The translations under genes were made by a program, and so were the position numbers. Under the pieces are notes generated by a model. That model saw nothing but the letters and a program-made list of their open reading frames with translations. It did not search any database and had not been told where the DNA came from. A stretch of DNA of 64,000 nt, taken from JAPPHA01 sp963662815 (GTDB taxonomy: Bacteria; Pseudomonadota; Alphaproteobacteria; Rhodobacterales; Rhodobacteraceae). Positions 1 through 10,181 of the stretch are shown here, piece after piece. Where the stretch lies: contig CAXXWA010000020.1 of NCBI GenBank assembly GCA_963662815.2, forward strand, positions 1 to 64,000. Reading direction: 5' to 3'. Each line of letters opens with the position of its first letter. Within the stretch, counting starts at the first letter, position 1.

Positions 1-100
1 TCCAACGGCGGTTCGCCGCAATACCGCAGCGATCAACATCGGCGGTCACATGATCGAGAGCCGCCCCGTTGAAGACATCGATTGCCGGAGGATTCGGATT

Positions 101-136
101 CGCTGGCCCGTGCGGCGGAACCGGCACGGGCCAGCG
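101..136 (-). terminator. Strong stem-loop after the ABC binding-protein gene
   Basis: A perfect 13-bp inverted repeat (101-113 with 124-136, arms CGCTGGCCCGTGC and its complement) flanks a 10-base loop, starting 18 bases beyond the stop codon of the minus-strand binding-protein gene. No T-run follows on the minus strand, so it may be a factor-assisted terminator or an mRNA-stabilising hairpin rather than a classical intrinsic terminator. Confidence 0.5.
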
Positions 137-154
137 AGTTGCTTGCCTCGAAAG

Positions 155-1735
155 TCACTCTTCGAGCCAGGCGAATTCCGGGAATTCGTAGGCGCCGACT
201 GCCCCGAGCGGAACTCTCGGTATGCCGTGAACCTTCTCGCTTACCCCGTCAAGAATGTTGACGTGGTACGGAATGACCATTCCGCTGCCGCTGTGCACGA
301 GAGTCTGCATCTCGCAGAGCATTTCGTGACGCACGGCCGGATCAGTGACGGCCAGCTGGGCCTTCAGTAACTCGTCGAACCGTTCGTTGATCCAGAAGGT
401 GTCGTTCCAGCTCGAAGTCGACGCGAACTGGATGGCGAGCATCGCGTTGGCGGTCGGACGCTGGTTCCAGGAGACCACGTTCAACGGTTCCTTCATCCAG
501 ACGGCGCCCCAGTAGCCGTCAGCCGGAACCTGCCGGATCGACAGGTCAAACCCGATCTTCTTCAGGTTGGCCTGCATCAGGAGGCAGGCATCCAGAATGC
601 CGGGAGACACAGGCGCGACGAAGAGTTCGGCGGAAGAGTAACCCGACTTGTCGAGGTGGAACTTTGCCTGATCGGGATCAAACGGCCGGACCGGGAGTTC
701 CGAACAATGGTCGGCGCCGTATGCCGGTCCGATCGGGTGGTCATTCCCGACAGTGCCATGTCCCTTGAGAATCGACCGGACGATCCGTTCGCGATCCTGG
801 ATGAACTGCAGGCCCTTTACAAAGTCGTCGCTCATTCCGGGCTCCGCGTTCTTCAGGCAGCAGATGCCGCCGTAGAGACCGGAAGGCGTGGAATTGACGC
901 GAACGCCCTCCGTCTGTTCGATGAGTTCGACGCTCTTCGATTCGACTGTGGCGATAAGGTCGACGTCGCCTGCGATGAGCGCGTTGACGCGCGCAATCGG
1001 ATCGGTGATCGCCGTGATTTCCAGCGCGTCGAGATTCGCGCCTTCACGCCAGTAGTTGGGGTTGCGGACATGCAGCGACCGGACGCCGGGCTCGAAGGAC
1101 TCGAGCAGGAAAGGACCGGTGCCGTTGCCGACCCGAAAGTCCTCGGTCTCGGCCTTGACGATCTTGAACTGCTTCTCGCCAAGCTTGATCGGCAGGTCGG
1201 AGTCCGGGCTTTCGAGTTCGGCCCTGACCGTATGGCTGTCAACCTTGACCCATTCCTTGACCGACTTGACGAGCGCCTTGCCCGTCGAAGGAGATTCTTC
1301 GCCGAGATGCCGGTTCATGGTCCAAACGACGTCATCGGCGGTGAACGGCGAGCCGTCGTGGAATTCGACGCCCTTGCGCAGCTTGAACGTATAGGCGGTG
1401 ACGTCGCTGTTTGCGGTCCATTCCTCCGCGAGTTCCGGATGCAGGGACATGTCATCGAGTATCTGAGTCAGGCTGTTGTACGTCGCCCTCCCCCTCGCGT
1501 AGTCGATTCCGGAGGTAAACAGACTCGGGTCCATCTGGTCGTCAGGCCCGTGCAAATTGTTGGCATAAACGATTGATCCGCCCTTCTTTGGCGTCGCGGC
1601 CATCGCTCCGGCGGAAGTAAGGAAGCTCTCCGCAACTGCAGCAGAAATGCCTAGGGCGCCAGTGGCCGCAATGAACTCACGGCGGTTCATTCCGCCGTCG
1701 CGGAACCGTTGCTGCAAGGCCTTGATATCTTTCAT
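155..1735 (-). CDS. ABC transporter substrate-binding protein, peptide/nickel family 5, Tat-exported
   Basis: A 526-residue periplasmic solute-binding protein of the DppA/OppA type (SBP family 5), which captures oligopeptides or similar ligands for an ABC importer. The N-terminus carries a twin-arginine signal (MNRREFI near residue 17, then a hydrophobic stretch and an AMAA cleavage region), so export by Tat is likely. The body has family hallmarks: YNSLTQ, the YTFKLRKGVEFHDGSPFTADDV segment (split here as YTFKLRKG and FHDGSPFTADDV), and RNPNYW near residue 230. Length is normal. An AGGAAA ribosome site lies 8 bases before the ATG. No permease or ATPase gene is visible; they could lie left of the window, although the hairpin after the stop suggests the transcript may end here. 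The ligand cannot be predicted. Confidence 0.9.
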   Translation of the reverse strand: MKDIKALQQRFRDGGMNRREFIAATGALGISAAVAESFLTSAGAMAATPKKGGSIVYANNLHGPDDQMDPSLFTSGIDYARGRATYNSLTQILDDMSLHPELAEEWTANSDVTAYTFKLRKGVEFHDGSPFTADDVVWTMNRHLGEESPSTGKALVKSVKEWVKVDSHTVRAELESPDSDLPIKLGEKQFKIVKAETEDFRVGNGTGPFLLESFEPGVRSLHVRNPNYWREGANLDALEITAITDPIARVNALIAGDVDLIATVESKSVELIEQTEGVRVNSTPSGLYGGICCLKNAEPGMSDDFVKGLQFIQDRERIVRSILKGHGTVGNDHPIGPAYGADHCSELPVRPFDPDQAKFHLDKSGYSSAELFVAPVSPGILDACLLMQANLKKIGFDLSIRQVPADGYWGAVWMKEPLNVVSWNQRPTANAMLAIQFASTSSWNDTFWINERFDELLKAQLAVTDPAVRHEMLCEMQTLVHSGSGMVIPYHVNILDGVSEKVHGIPRVPLGAVGAYEFPEFAWLEE

Positions 1736-2703
1736 CGTGTATTTCCTGTTGCTTCATCTGGTTTTTCCATGACAGGTGCGTCATAGTTGTATTATATCCA
1801 ACTTGGCCGAATTGTCCAGAAACGGCCTGAACGACTGCTCTCGCCCTGTTCAACCATCAGTTGCAAGGGTTTGTCCTGAAGCCTCGCATGTCGAGTTTTC
1901 CGCTGCATCGCCTACGCGCCTGGCGTCCGGATCCCCTGCACGCAGCGACGCCCCGCCGTTGTCGCCGGTCGCGTGGCGGGAAGCGGAAGGGCGGCACGAA
2001 GGAAGGGGACGGACCGTCCGGGCAGGCAGGACGAGGCCGGGCGCAGGCGGGGCTGTTCGGATCCCGCGCCGTTCCGCCGCTCGACGCCGAACCCCGCGGC
2101 AGGTTGTTCAGGGTGCCGGCCTCCGATCCGGGGCGCGCCGTCGACCTGTCACCTTGTTGAAGCTCGAAACAAGGGAAAGACCTTCCCGCGAGGAGGTTGC
2201 CCGGAATTGCTCTCCCGCATTCCGGCGTGCGATGGGCGGTGGCCTTCCCCTCGCTTCCTGTTCCTCCAGCCAATTGCCCGTCAACGCGCGGGAATTTCGT
2301 GAAACGCCGAGGGAAAGAAGGGTCGGCGAACGGGTTGCGACTTAGCACCGCGCGTTGCAGGCAGGCGATGCCTGGTGCAATACTCTTCCCAGGAAAAAGG
2401 CAGATGCTCAGACCTTCGGTGTTTCGAACTGCCTGCCCTGCCTTCGCGACGCACCGGCCAAGCCCGGCTTATCGGCGACAAGTTAAGGAATCAAGGCAGT
2501 GCGGCCAGTTGATGCCCGGAAGGCCCTGTGAATGATCAATGTTCGAGGCTCAAAGCCTGAACCAGGTTGCCGGTCTGCTCTCCTGGCCGCTCGGAACCGG
2601 TAGTTCGCCGCGGACAAAAGGACGCCCCCAACCGGAAAAGTCACTTTGGGCGCCGACCTCCGGCAGTTCGCCGCCGGGCCGCCGCAAAGCGATCGCCGTT
2701 GAA
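1736..2703. other. 968-bp stretch without a recognisable gene
   Basis: Between the binding-protein start and the LolA-like stop. Open frames exist on both strands but read as low-complexity Arg/Pro/Ala/Ser-rich products typical of random GC-rich DNA. I see no tRNA, repeat or conserved domain. Confidence 0.5.
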
Positions 2704-3522
2704 CTACCTTGCCCGCTTCAGCGCAGTCTGCGAAAAGTCTCCCGTGTCTAGGTCCGTCCCGAATTCATAGTCCGACCAGACAAGTACCGTGCTCTTTCCC
2801 GTGAGATGGTTTGTCATCGTTATCTTGCTGGCCCGCCAGATTTTGCCGAGGTACTTTTCGAAGTCCTCGGCGACCATCGTCTTCAGATGCGCATTCCTTC
2901 GGTCGAAGTACTCGATCTTCATCGTGCGGTACTCACGAACGTCGGTCCAGACCAGTTGCCGCGAGTATCCGGACTTTCGGCTGACCGGGATGCGTTCGGT
3001 CACGATGCATTCGAGGTTTCCGCATGGCTCGTTTCGCACGAAACTGTGCGTAAACTTTTCAACCTCGGTGGCGCCGATGTCCTCGTAGGAGAATTCGCTT
3101 CCCATGAAGGAGCCGGACTGGCCCGACGAGCTGATGCGCTTTACCCGCTTCAAGGCGGGCAAGTAGAGCCACTGGTCGTCCGGACCGTCCCCGTGCGCAT
3201 GAACGAGAAACGCGGTTCCCTTGACGTCGCGCGGACGGTCGAACACGAACATGGAGCGGTCGCCGTCCCCCTCGACTTCAATGACTTTCAACCGGAGTTC
3301 CCGTCTGCTCTCCTGGCCCTTCTTGTTGCGCAGAATCATGGTCAGGTTTGCAACGAAGTTCTCGAATCCCCTCTGGCGCTCGCGGGCCTCGGTCGCGACC
3401 TCGAGTCCGATTTCCTCAGGGCTGCTGGCGGCATGTGCGTCCGACATGACGCCGGATCCGGCAAGCAAGAGCGAAACTATTCCGAATAGTGCAAGGCTAG
3501 AGATGGGAAGTGACACCCGCAT
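2704..3522 (-). CDS. LolA-like outer-membrane lipoprotein-sorting family protein
   Basis: A 272-residue exported protein of the LolA-like/outer-membrane lipoprotein-sorting family (PF17131 type). The start at 3522 is chosen because GGAGG lies 8 bases upstream; two further in-frame ATGs sit too close to that site. An N-terminal signal peptide (hydrophobic run ending at AHA/ASS) is followed by the family's beta-sheet pattern, including DQWLYLPALKRVKRIS and GSFMGSEFSYEDI around residues 120-150. In other bacteria such proteins are often encoded beside MMPL/RND exporters and beta-barrel proteins and are thought to shuttle hydrophobic cargo through the periplasm. Here the partner is the barrel gene just upstream on the same strand, 233 bp away; no exporter gene is present. 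Function inferred from family and context. Confidence 0.8.
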   Translation of the reverse strand: MRVSLPISSLALFGIVSLLLAGSGVMSDAHAASSPEEIGLEVATEARERQRGFENFVANLTMILRNKKGQESRRELRLKVIEVEGDGDRSMFVFDRPRDVKGTAFLVHAHGDGPDDQWLYLPALKRVKRISSSGQSGSFMGSEFSYEDIGATEVEKFTHSFVRNEPCGNLECIVTERIPVSRKSGYSRQLVWTDVREYRTMKIEYFDRRNAHLKTMVAEDFEKYLGKIWRASKITMTNHLTGKSTVLVWSDYEFGTDLDTGDFSQTALKRAR

Positions 3523-3755
3523 CAGCATTTCCTCCATTGGGCAACCGGATTCAAAACCGGGAATGAAGAGCGTACGCCGAACTCAATCCGGGCCAACCGG
3601 TCCATGCGAACATCGCCGCGATCAACCGCATCCGTCTTGATTGTGGATGCCGGTGACTTTCGCGCCGGTCGCCAGATGTTCGCACGCCAAGGGCCAAATC
3701 CGCAACCTGAAATTCGACCGGAGATCAATCCCCGCGCCCCGCATGCCAAACCGGT

Positions 3756-5018
3756 TCAGAAGCTGAAATCCAGCTTCACCGAAACGAAACTGTCGCGGCG
3801 CAAGGCAGCTGCAATAGCATCTCTGCTGTCCACGCCCGAATAGAGGGCCGCCTCCGCCTGGACAGACCAGCTGTCCGTCAGGCGGCGCTTGAATTCCGCG
3901 GTCAGGATTCGGCTGTCAGTGTCAAGGGAGGAAAGGACGCTCGTGGAGAATTCGGTGTCGTACTCGTCGTTCAACCCGATGCGCGCCGCAAGAAGGACGT
4001 CGTTTTCGAATACGGTCGTTGCCCTCGGGCCTCGTCCGTCGCGGGACAGTTCGGCGAACAGGGTCAGGTCGGTGTCCGTGTCCCAGACAGAATAGAAGGT
4101 GTATTCCCCGCCCGCGGTGAAGGCGGAGTAGTCTTCTTCCCTAAGGAGTAGGTTCTTTGCGCCCTTGCGCTGAATGGCTTCAAGCTTCAGAAGCCACGGG
4201 CCAGTGGTGACCTGGGCATCCAGGCCGTACTGCCGGATTAGCTCGTAACGGGGCGCAAATGCCACTATATTCTGCTCATCGTCGAGCTTCGGCATGAGAG
4301 TTGGTTCGCGACTCGTGCCGTCGAACGCGCTGAGTCCGATGTCGAGCGGGCCGAAGCTTCCGCTGTACCGGGCGGCGAAGTCGCCGCGCCATTCCTTGGC
4401 CGCGGATTCGTAGGAAACCAGATCCTGGTCGACCAAAACCGGACCGCGCAGCCGCCCGCGCTTGCCCGGAAACGTGCGCGGGCGATGCCAGGTCAACCCG
4501 AACAGTTCGAGAACCCCCCAGTCCCCGGACAAGGTGCCGTGGACCATCGGCTGGCCCAGCTTGGTCTTGCCGTCCGGACTCTCCACCAGATCGGTCTGGT
4601 TGACGATGTCGACCAGGGAATTCGATTCGACGACGCCCCAGAACACCTGATCGATTCCAAGGCGAAGCTCCCATTCGCCATCGCCCGCGTCTCCGTAGGC
4701 GAGAAGATAGGCTTCCCTGAGATCCGCATGTGTGCGCTCCGGATCTCCGGCATCGTATCGGAAAAACGGGGTGATCGTGAAGCTTCCTCCGCCGTCCCCT
4801 TCCACATAGGCCGTTCCCTCCACGGCGATGCCGCTCGCGTGCGAGACCTGGCCGGGATGCGCCGCGGAAGACGGGTGGTACCGCGTTTCGAAGGAGATTC
4901 GCCCGGAAAACTCCATCGCGTCGAAAAAACTCTCCTGGGCACGCGTTCCGGTCGCGAAGACGGCGAAAACGCAACTGACCGCTGCCGGGAGGACGACAGA
5001 GGCGCGAACGATCAACAT
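3756..5018 (-). CDS. Outer-membrane beta-barrel protein (DUF1302-like)
   Basis: A 420-residue predicted outer-membrane barrel. The ATG at 5018 follows GGAGGAACCAAGAGC, a strong ribosome site, and gives a clean signal peptide (hydrophobic residues 3-22, TRAQ cleavage region); the longer open frame upstream is Arg-rich and not credible. The body alternates short aromatic and polar strands, with DLREAYLLAYGDAGDGEWELRLG-type text split as DLREAYLLAY and WELRLGIDQVFWG near residue 120, and ends in FSF, a C-terminal Phe signature for BAM-assembled barrels. It resembles porin-like DUF1302 proteins that pair with LolA-like partners, as here. It probably forms a two-gene operon with the downstream lipoprotein-sorting protein. 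Substrate unknown. Confidence 0.75.
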   Translation of the reverse strand: MLIVRASVVLPAAVSCVFAVFATGTRAQESFFDAMEFSGRISFETRYHPSSAAHPGQVSHASGIAVEGTAYVEGDGGGSFTITPFFRYDAGDPERTHADLREAYLLAYGDAGDGEWELRLGIDQVFWGVVESNSLVDIVNQTDLVESPDGKTKLGQPMVHGTLSGDWGVLELFGLTWHRPRTFPGKRGRLRGPVLVDQDLVSYESAAKEWRGDFAARYSGSFGPLDIGLSAFDGTSREPTLMPKLDDEQNIVAFAPRYELIRQYGLDAQVTTGPWLLKLEAIQRKGAKNLLLREEDYSAFTAGGEYTFYSVWDTDTDLTLFAELSRDGRGPRATTVFENDVLLAARIGLNDEYDTEFSTSVLSSLDTDSRILTAEFKRRLTDSWSVQAEAALYSGVDSRDAIAAALRRDSFVSVKLDFSF

Positions 5019-6377
5019 GCTCTTGGTTCCTCCGAGGGCCGTTGGCGGCGGTTTCCGAACGGGACGTTCGCAGCCTCGTTCACCGGAAAACCTCCTGTGA
5101 ACTCCGGCGCGGCGCCTGTTCCCGCCGCACGAGGCGACCGAACCGTTGCGGACGGTCCAGTCGATCGGGAAAACCGTCCCGCACGAATCTACCCGATCCA
5201 TGATGAATTCCGCCGTTGCAGGCAAGGGGGCGGCGTTCGGAAGACCGACCGAGGTCCAATCCGGTTCCGAAGCGCACTGGTTTCGATGTCACGGATTCGA
5301 CTTGGTCGAGAACTCTCCAGCGCCTCCCCGGCACGAACCGTTGTGCATGCGTGAGGCGACTTGCCGACCGCCTGCATCCCGACAGGCCGGTGCGCAATTC
5401 GTTGACTGCACGGCACGCGCGATAATTCCGCGGCAAAACAAACCTCGCAATCGCAGCTACCAAACCCGCCTGCCCCGATCGTCCTTGACGCGTTCACCTG
5501 CAGGTCGTTCGGCCTGACATCCCTTCTGGAACCGGATACCTGAATTTGCGCAACAGGGCAACGATTGCGGAACTTGCCGAGGTCGAATCGCATGTCTGTC
5601 TGGCGGAATTCGTCAATGTTCAGAAATTCGAACAACCGGTTGAGTCCAGATGCCATGCCCGCGGTTGCTGCAGGTTTCGAGCCGGGTCTGGCGTTTGCGT
5701 CTCCTGTCCGAGCGTCGAAAGGAGCAACGGATGGTTGAGGCAGTCCCCGGCGAACACCGTTGCGACCCACGCGGCGTTGGCAGTCAGCAACAGGAGCCGG
5801 ATACTGGAGTTCGGGGACCCGGAGGAGGAGGCGAAGTTCAGCCGGCACAAGCTGCCGGCGCAGGATGCGGCCGGCCTTCCGGGGAAAATCGGACAGGCGC
5901 GTTGCCGGGCTTCGGCGTCCCGGGCGCGAATGCGTGGGCTGCCGACCTGCGAGGCCGGCTTCGAGGGCTTCCGGCTGACGCGTCGCCTCGACGGCGAGGG
6001 CTTCGCGGTTAAGGCGTAGCCACGCTCGAGTCGGTCTAGTCACGTTTCGGCAACGGCAGCCTGTTTGGGATCCGAGCAGAATGCCGTTCAAGCCGCGAAT
6101 CCCTTGGCGATGCGGGGAACTGGTCGGAGTTGCCCAAACCAGGGCCTGGATGCGCGGAAATGTCCATAATCGCGATCGGGCCACTTGGGGCGGCCAACAT
6201 GTTTCTGCATCGCACTTCGGGAATAGCATGGCCTGCCTTGCTCGAGTCGCCCGGATGAGACTGCAACGGCGCATCGACTTTGCCAATCGGTCCATTGCGG
6301 TGGCCAGGAAGTCAGGCGCATGACAGTTATCCGCCTTTGCAACAGTGTCGCGTCGCACTTCGCATTCGGAAAGGCCA
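5019..6377. other. 1.36-kb stretch without an intact gene
   Basis: No convincing reading frame. A long minus-strand frame (about 5189-6385) is open but its product is Arg/Pro/Ser-rich with no domain. Around 5620-5850 minus there is a short hydrophobic stretch (IRLLLLTANAAWVATVF) that could be a remnant of a decayed gene, but I cannot identify the family. Confidence 0.4.
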
Positions 6378-7501
6378 ATGTTCAAGCGACTTTACTGCAG
6401 CAACTATCGAAGCTTGGTGAATTTCGAGATCGAGTTTGACGAGCTGACCCGTCTTCTTGGGCGCAACGGCTCCGCCAGGACTTAGGTCCTGGACGCGATG
6501 TTCGCTCTGTGCAGACTCCTGGACGGAACTGCGAAAGTGACGGACAGCGGAATTTTCCGGGAACGCACATTGACGAGCTGGCAAGGCAGGAGGGAGCAGG
6601 CATTCGAACTGGATATAGAGTTGAAGGGTGGTTTTCAGCGCGTCCCGTTCACTTACCGTTTGGAAGTGGAGCGTGAGGAAGGAATTCGGAAAGCCCGGAT
6701 CAAGCGGGAGTCGCTGACTGCGAACGGGCAACTTCTGCTCCAGTGTGAACTTGGAACCGTCCAGCTCCATCGGGACGATCATTCGGAAGGGCCGATGTTT
6801 CCGGTCGATTGATCGGCATCCGCCCTTGCCCGCGTGCAGCCGAGCCCGGACAACCGGTTGCTGAACCGATTTGTGGACTTCATGGGCAAAGTGATTGTTT
6901 GCAACCTCGGCCCGGCCAGTTTCGAAACCGAGGCAGCGGAGGAATCAGCGCGATTGAGCCGCGACGCAACGAACTTCGCCTCATGGTATCGGCACATCCA
7001 GTTGGAGAATTCCGGGCGGGTTGCGAATCTCACTTCAGAGCTTCGGAGTGTCATCGAGGGATTTGACCTGTTGAGCATTGCAAAAGCCGGTTTGGATGTG
7101 CGGGCGCTCATGGTCGGTTTTGCCGAAGAGAAAGGCAATCCGTACAGCTTGCGTCCGGACGAGATCTCGGATGGCGAACGCGCGCTGATTGCGCTCCATG
7201 CGTTGGCGAAGCTGACGGAAATCAGGGCTGCGCGCTGTTCCTCGACAATCCCGAGAACTACGTGGCGCTTGCGGAAATTCAGCCATGGCTGATCGAGATT
7301 GCCGAAAAATGCTGCGAGTCCTTGCCGCAGGTCGTGACGTGTACTCATCATCCCGAACTGATCGACTATCTCGGTCGCGAAAACGGCATTCTGCTCAGCC
7401 GCGAGGTTGGCGGCGTGACGCGCGTTTCGAAATTGAAGGATGTTCCAGCTGACGGCGCCTTGAAGCTGCCTGAGCTGGTCGCGCGCGGATGGGAGCAGTG
7501 A
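6378..7501 (+). pseudogene. Decayed AAA family ATPase (AAA_21/RecF-like)
   Basis: A roughly 374-codon relic. From the ATG at 6378 the frame reads MFKRLYCSNYRSLVNF, the usual N-terminus of small AAA ATPases that begin with an FKRL-type strand. The P-loop is present but damaged: GRNGSART instead of GxNGSGKT, followed at once by TAG (6483-6485). The same frame continues to a second stop, TGA at 6810-6812, then through the signature-like DEISDGERALIALHAL near 7160-7200. At about 7215 the frame changes: LFLDNPENYVAL (Walker B with Asn instead of Glu), THHPELIDYL and the C-terminus lie in another frame, ending at 7501. Two stops, one frameshift and two mutated catalytic motifs show a dead gene. Intact members are typically SMC-like ATPases of defence or mobile systems. 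Confidence 0.85.
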
Positions 7502-7718
7502 GCCGGAAGGTCAATCCGGTCCTGCCGTGCGAGGACAGCCGACACGAAGCGCTCCAGCGCCGTTTCCTTCGGGCAATGAGTCGGGACAAGGAACGGATGC
7601 GTGTCGAAAGGGGGACTTGTGGCATCGGGTCGGGCGAACAATTCGCGCGAACCAGGTTGCCAATTGAGCACTTGCCGAAAGCGAGGCTCTTTCGCGGGGA
7701 AACGTTCCGCTGACGCGG

Positions 7719-7735
7719 GATCCGGCGACCGGATC
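7719..7735 (-). terminator. Stem-loop at the end of sufS
   Basis: GATCCGG-CGA-CCGGATC, a perfect 7-bp stem with a 3-base loop overlapping the sufS stop codon. It may mark the 3' end of the suf operon. No T-run follows, so terminator activity is uncertain. Confidence 0.3.
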
Positions 7736-8957
7736 AGGCACCAAGAAGATCGTGGCAGACTTCAAGGGCCTCGACCAGCGCATCGACTTCCTCGCGGGTG
7801 TTGTAGAGGCCGAACGACGCCCTGCAGGTCGCCGTGAGCCCAAGGTGCTCCATGAGCGGCTGCGCGCAGTGATGGCCGGCCCTGACCGCGACGCCCCGCT
7901 GGTCGACGACCGTCGAGATGTCGTGGGGATGCCCCGCTCCGCTGATGACGAAGGAGAAGATGGCGCCCCTGTTCACCGGGTCGCCCTGGACGTCCAGCCA
8001 GCCGAGTTCCCGCAGCCTGCCGTCCGCATAGTCGCGAAGCCCCGCCTCGTGTTCGGCAATGTTCGACATGCCGAGGTTCTCGAGATACCCGAGAGCGGCG
8101 CCGAATCCGATCATTTGCACGATTCCGGGTGTGCCCGCCTCGAACTTGTGCGGCGGCACGTTGTAGGCGACCGCATCGCGGCGGACCTCGCGGATCATGT
8201 CGCCGCCGCCCTTGAACGGCCGCATTTCGTCAAGCCGGTCCTCGCGCACGTAGAGCGCGCCCGACGCCGACGGGCCGTAGAGCTTGTGCCCAGTTATAGC
8301 GTAGAAGTCGCAGCCGATGTCCGCCACGTCGACCGGCCCGTGCACGGCGGCCTGCGATCCGTCGACCAGCACCGGTATTCCCGCAGCGCGGGCTTCCGCG
8401 CAAATGGACCTGACGTCCACCTGCGTCCCCAGGACGTTGGACATTTGAGTTACCGCGATCAGCTTCGTCCGGGAGCCTATCGCGCTGATGACGGACTCGG
8501 CCGGAAGGTCGCCGCGGGCATCGGGCTCGACCCACTTCAGCACGACGCCCTGGCGTTCGCGGAGGAAGTTCCACGGCACGATGTTCGCGTGGTGCTCCAT
8601 GACGCTCAGGACGATCTCGTCCCCCGCAACCAGACGCGGTGCTGCCCAGGCGTAGGAGACAAGGTTTATTCCCTCGGTCGTTCCCGTCGTGAACAGGATC
8701 TCGTGTTCGTGCCGGGCGCCAAGGAACCTGCGTATCGCCCCCCGGACGCGCTCGTAGTTCTCTGTCGCAAGGTTGGAAAGAAAGTGCAGTCCGCGGTGGA
8801 CGTTCGCATACTCGTTCGCGTAGGCATGCGACACGGCATCGATCACGGCCTGCGGCTTCTGCGCCGAGGCGCCGTTGTCGAGATAGACCAGGGGCTTGCC
8901 GTTGACGCAGCGCGCAAGTATCGGGAAATCCGCCCGAATTCCTTCGACGTCGTACAT
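7734..8957 (-). CDS. sufS: SufS cysteine desulfurase
   Basis: A 407-residue PLP enzyme that takes sulfur from L-cysteine, leaving alanine and an enzyme persulfide, and feeds the SufBCD scaffold. Group II (SufS/CsdA) features are visible: YLDNGASAQKP near residue 25, the PLP lysine in ITGHKLYGP near residue 225, and the catalytic cysteine in the C-terminal ATCRASFGLYNT. It is the last gene of the suf operon and begins directly after the YIP1-like gene (stop and start adjacent at 8957/8958). No separate sufE is visible in the window. Length is normal for SufS. A second desulfurase of the IscS/NifS group opens the same operon. Confidence 0.96.
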   Translation of the reverse strand: MYDVEGIRADFPILARCVNGKPLVYLDNGASAQKPQAVIDAVSHAYANEYANVHRGLHFLSNLATENYERVRGAIRRFLGARHEHEILFTTGTTEGINLVSYAWAAPRLVAGDEIVLSVMEHHANIVPWNFLRERQGVVLKWVEPDARGDLPAESVISAIGSRTKLIAVTQMSNVLGTQVDVRSICAEARAAGIPVLVDGSQAAVHGPVDVADIGCDFYAITGHKLYGPSASGALYVREDRLDEMRPFKGGGDMIREVRRDAVAYNVPPHKFEAGTPGIVQMIGFGAALGYLENLGMSNIAEHEAGLRDYADGRLRELGWLDVQGDPVNRGAIFSFVISGAGHPHDISTVVDQRGVAVRAGHHCAQPLMEHLGLTATCRASFGLYNTREEVDALVEALEVCHDLLGA

Positions 8958-9554
8958 TCAGAACCCCTGCTGCGGCACGATTCCGAAACTCGCCATCAGG
9001 AACGCGATTATCATCGCCAGCACGAACATCGTTCCGACGACTCCGGCGCTGACGGCGAAGAGACTCCGGAATCCGTGCACCTCCTTCACGAAGCTGACCG
9101 AGAGGTAGACGACCAGGACTATGGCCGCCATGTATGCGAGCGTGGCGAGGAACGGGAGGATGAACATCAGCGCGAACTGCAGGATCTGGACGAGCAGCAG
9201 GATGACCTGCAGCCAGATGGATGCCGTCAGGCACTCGCCGAAGGTGCCGTCTCCGCCGAACAGGCGGCCGACAAAGTACAGCAGGTAGGCACTCACGAAA
9301 ATCGTCGCAAGCTGGAAAGCGGCGAGAACGATCGGCGACCGCGCCGGCGCGAGAACCATGTCGTCGGGCTCGGCCTGCGTGAACTCAAGCATAAGGGCGG
9401 CGACGATCGCGCCAAGAATGGCGACGAGCGCCGCTGTTTCCACGAGCGCCCGGTTTCCGAGCCCGTATGCCATCACTGAACGGAGACCCGCCTTGGGGTC
9501 GCGGATGGTCAGGATCGCCTGGCGAACCGTGTTTGTGAGCAATTCGGTCGCCAT
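8958..9554 (-). CDS. YIP1 family membrane protein in the suf operon
   Basis: A 198-residue integral membrane protein, with the ATG at 9554 preceded by GGAG at a usable distance; upstream in-frame residues are not conserved-looking. Five or so hydrophobic segments (around residues 37-60, 75-100, 118-140, 143-165, 172-195) and the IRDPKAGLRSVM-like N-terminal segment fit the bacterial YIP1 family. Such a gene between sufD and sufS is a recurrent feature of alphaproteobacterial suf operons, but its role in Fe-S assembly is not established. It lies 138 bp after the preceding reading frame (9693) and abuts sufS. Confidence 0.75.
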   Translation of the reverse strand: MATELLTNTVRQAILTIRDPKAGLRSVMAYGLGNRALVETAALVAILGAIVAALMLEFTQAEPDDMVLAPARSPIVLAAFQLATIFVSAYLLYFVGRLFGGDGTFGECLTASIWLQVILLLVQILQFALMFILPFLATLAYMAAIVLVVYLSVSFVKEVHGFRSLFAVSAGVVGTMFVLAMIIAFLMASFGIVPQQGF

Positions 9555-9692
9555 CCGGCCTACTCCGTCGTCAAGAATCCCGTCCCCGGCGGCGACGGGG
9601 ACAATGCCGTGCGGGGCAAGCCAGTTCGCCCAAGTCCCGGCCCCGGTGTCCGTGGCGAGCAATTTCGGTCCATGAAGGTCCGGAGCCCACTA

Positions 9693-10181
9693 TCACGATG
9701 CGGCATCGAACTCCACCCGGTAAAGGCACGCGCCCCAGTAACACAGGAAGACGGCGCCGACGCCAAGAAAGCACGCGCCGGCGATGCGCCCGTCCGCAAG
9801 GACCTCGACGAGGCCCAAAGCCAGAACCAGCGGCGCCGATGCCAGGGCGGCCCAGAAAAGCGCGAGCCGCGCCTCGCGCCAGTTCGCTCGCCCGCCGAAC
9901 GCCCGCGCAAGCAGGTGAGACAGCGCCGCCAGCGCGTAAAGCAGAAGCGGCGCCATGAAGAGGGACGCTACGAAGTGGCCTGCCGCAACCGCGTAAAGCG
10001 GCGGCGCATCCGGCGGCGCAGTATCGCGAACGATGGCGGGAAGGCGCGCGACGAACCCGAACAGGCACGCAAGCATGCCGTAAGACAGGAGGTTTTCCTC
10101 GCCGGGGCGCTGATCAAGCTTTCGGTCGAAACTGCCGAGCGGTCTGACGTAGGCAGAGGCGATGTCCGCGGCGAGACTCAT
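9693..10181 (-). CDS. Small membrane protein in the suf operon (YIP1-like)
   Basis: A 162-residue membrane protein. The ATG at 10181 overlaps the sufD stop as ATGA, so translational coupling is likely and this start is preferred over upstream Arg-rich extensions. Hydrophobic segments are visible at about residues 30-48, 58-85, 108-128 and 132-155. The first part (SAYVRPLGSFDRKLDQRPGEE) is split by a conserved-looking polar stretch before the first helix. It resembles a second YIP1-type protein. No known catalytic motif. Function unknown; context argues for a membrane-linked accessory role in the suf operon. Confidence 0.7.
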   Translation of the reverse strand: MSLAADIASAYVRPLGSFDRKLDQRPGEENLLSYGMLACLFGFVARLPAIVRDTAPPDAPPLYAVAAGHFVASLFMAPLLLYALAALSHLLARAFGGRANWREARLALFWAALASAPLVLALGLVEVLADGRIAGACFLGVGAVFLCYWGACLYRVEFDAAS

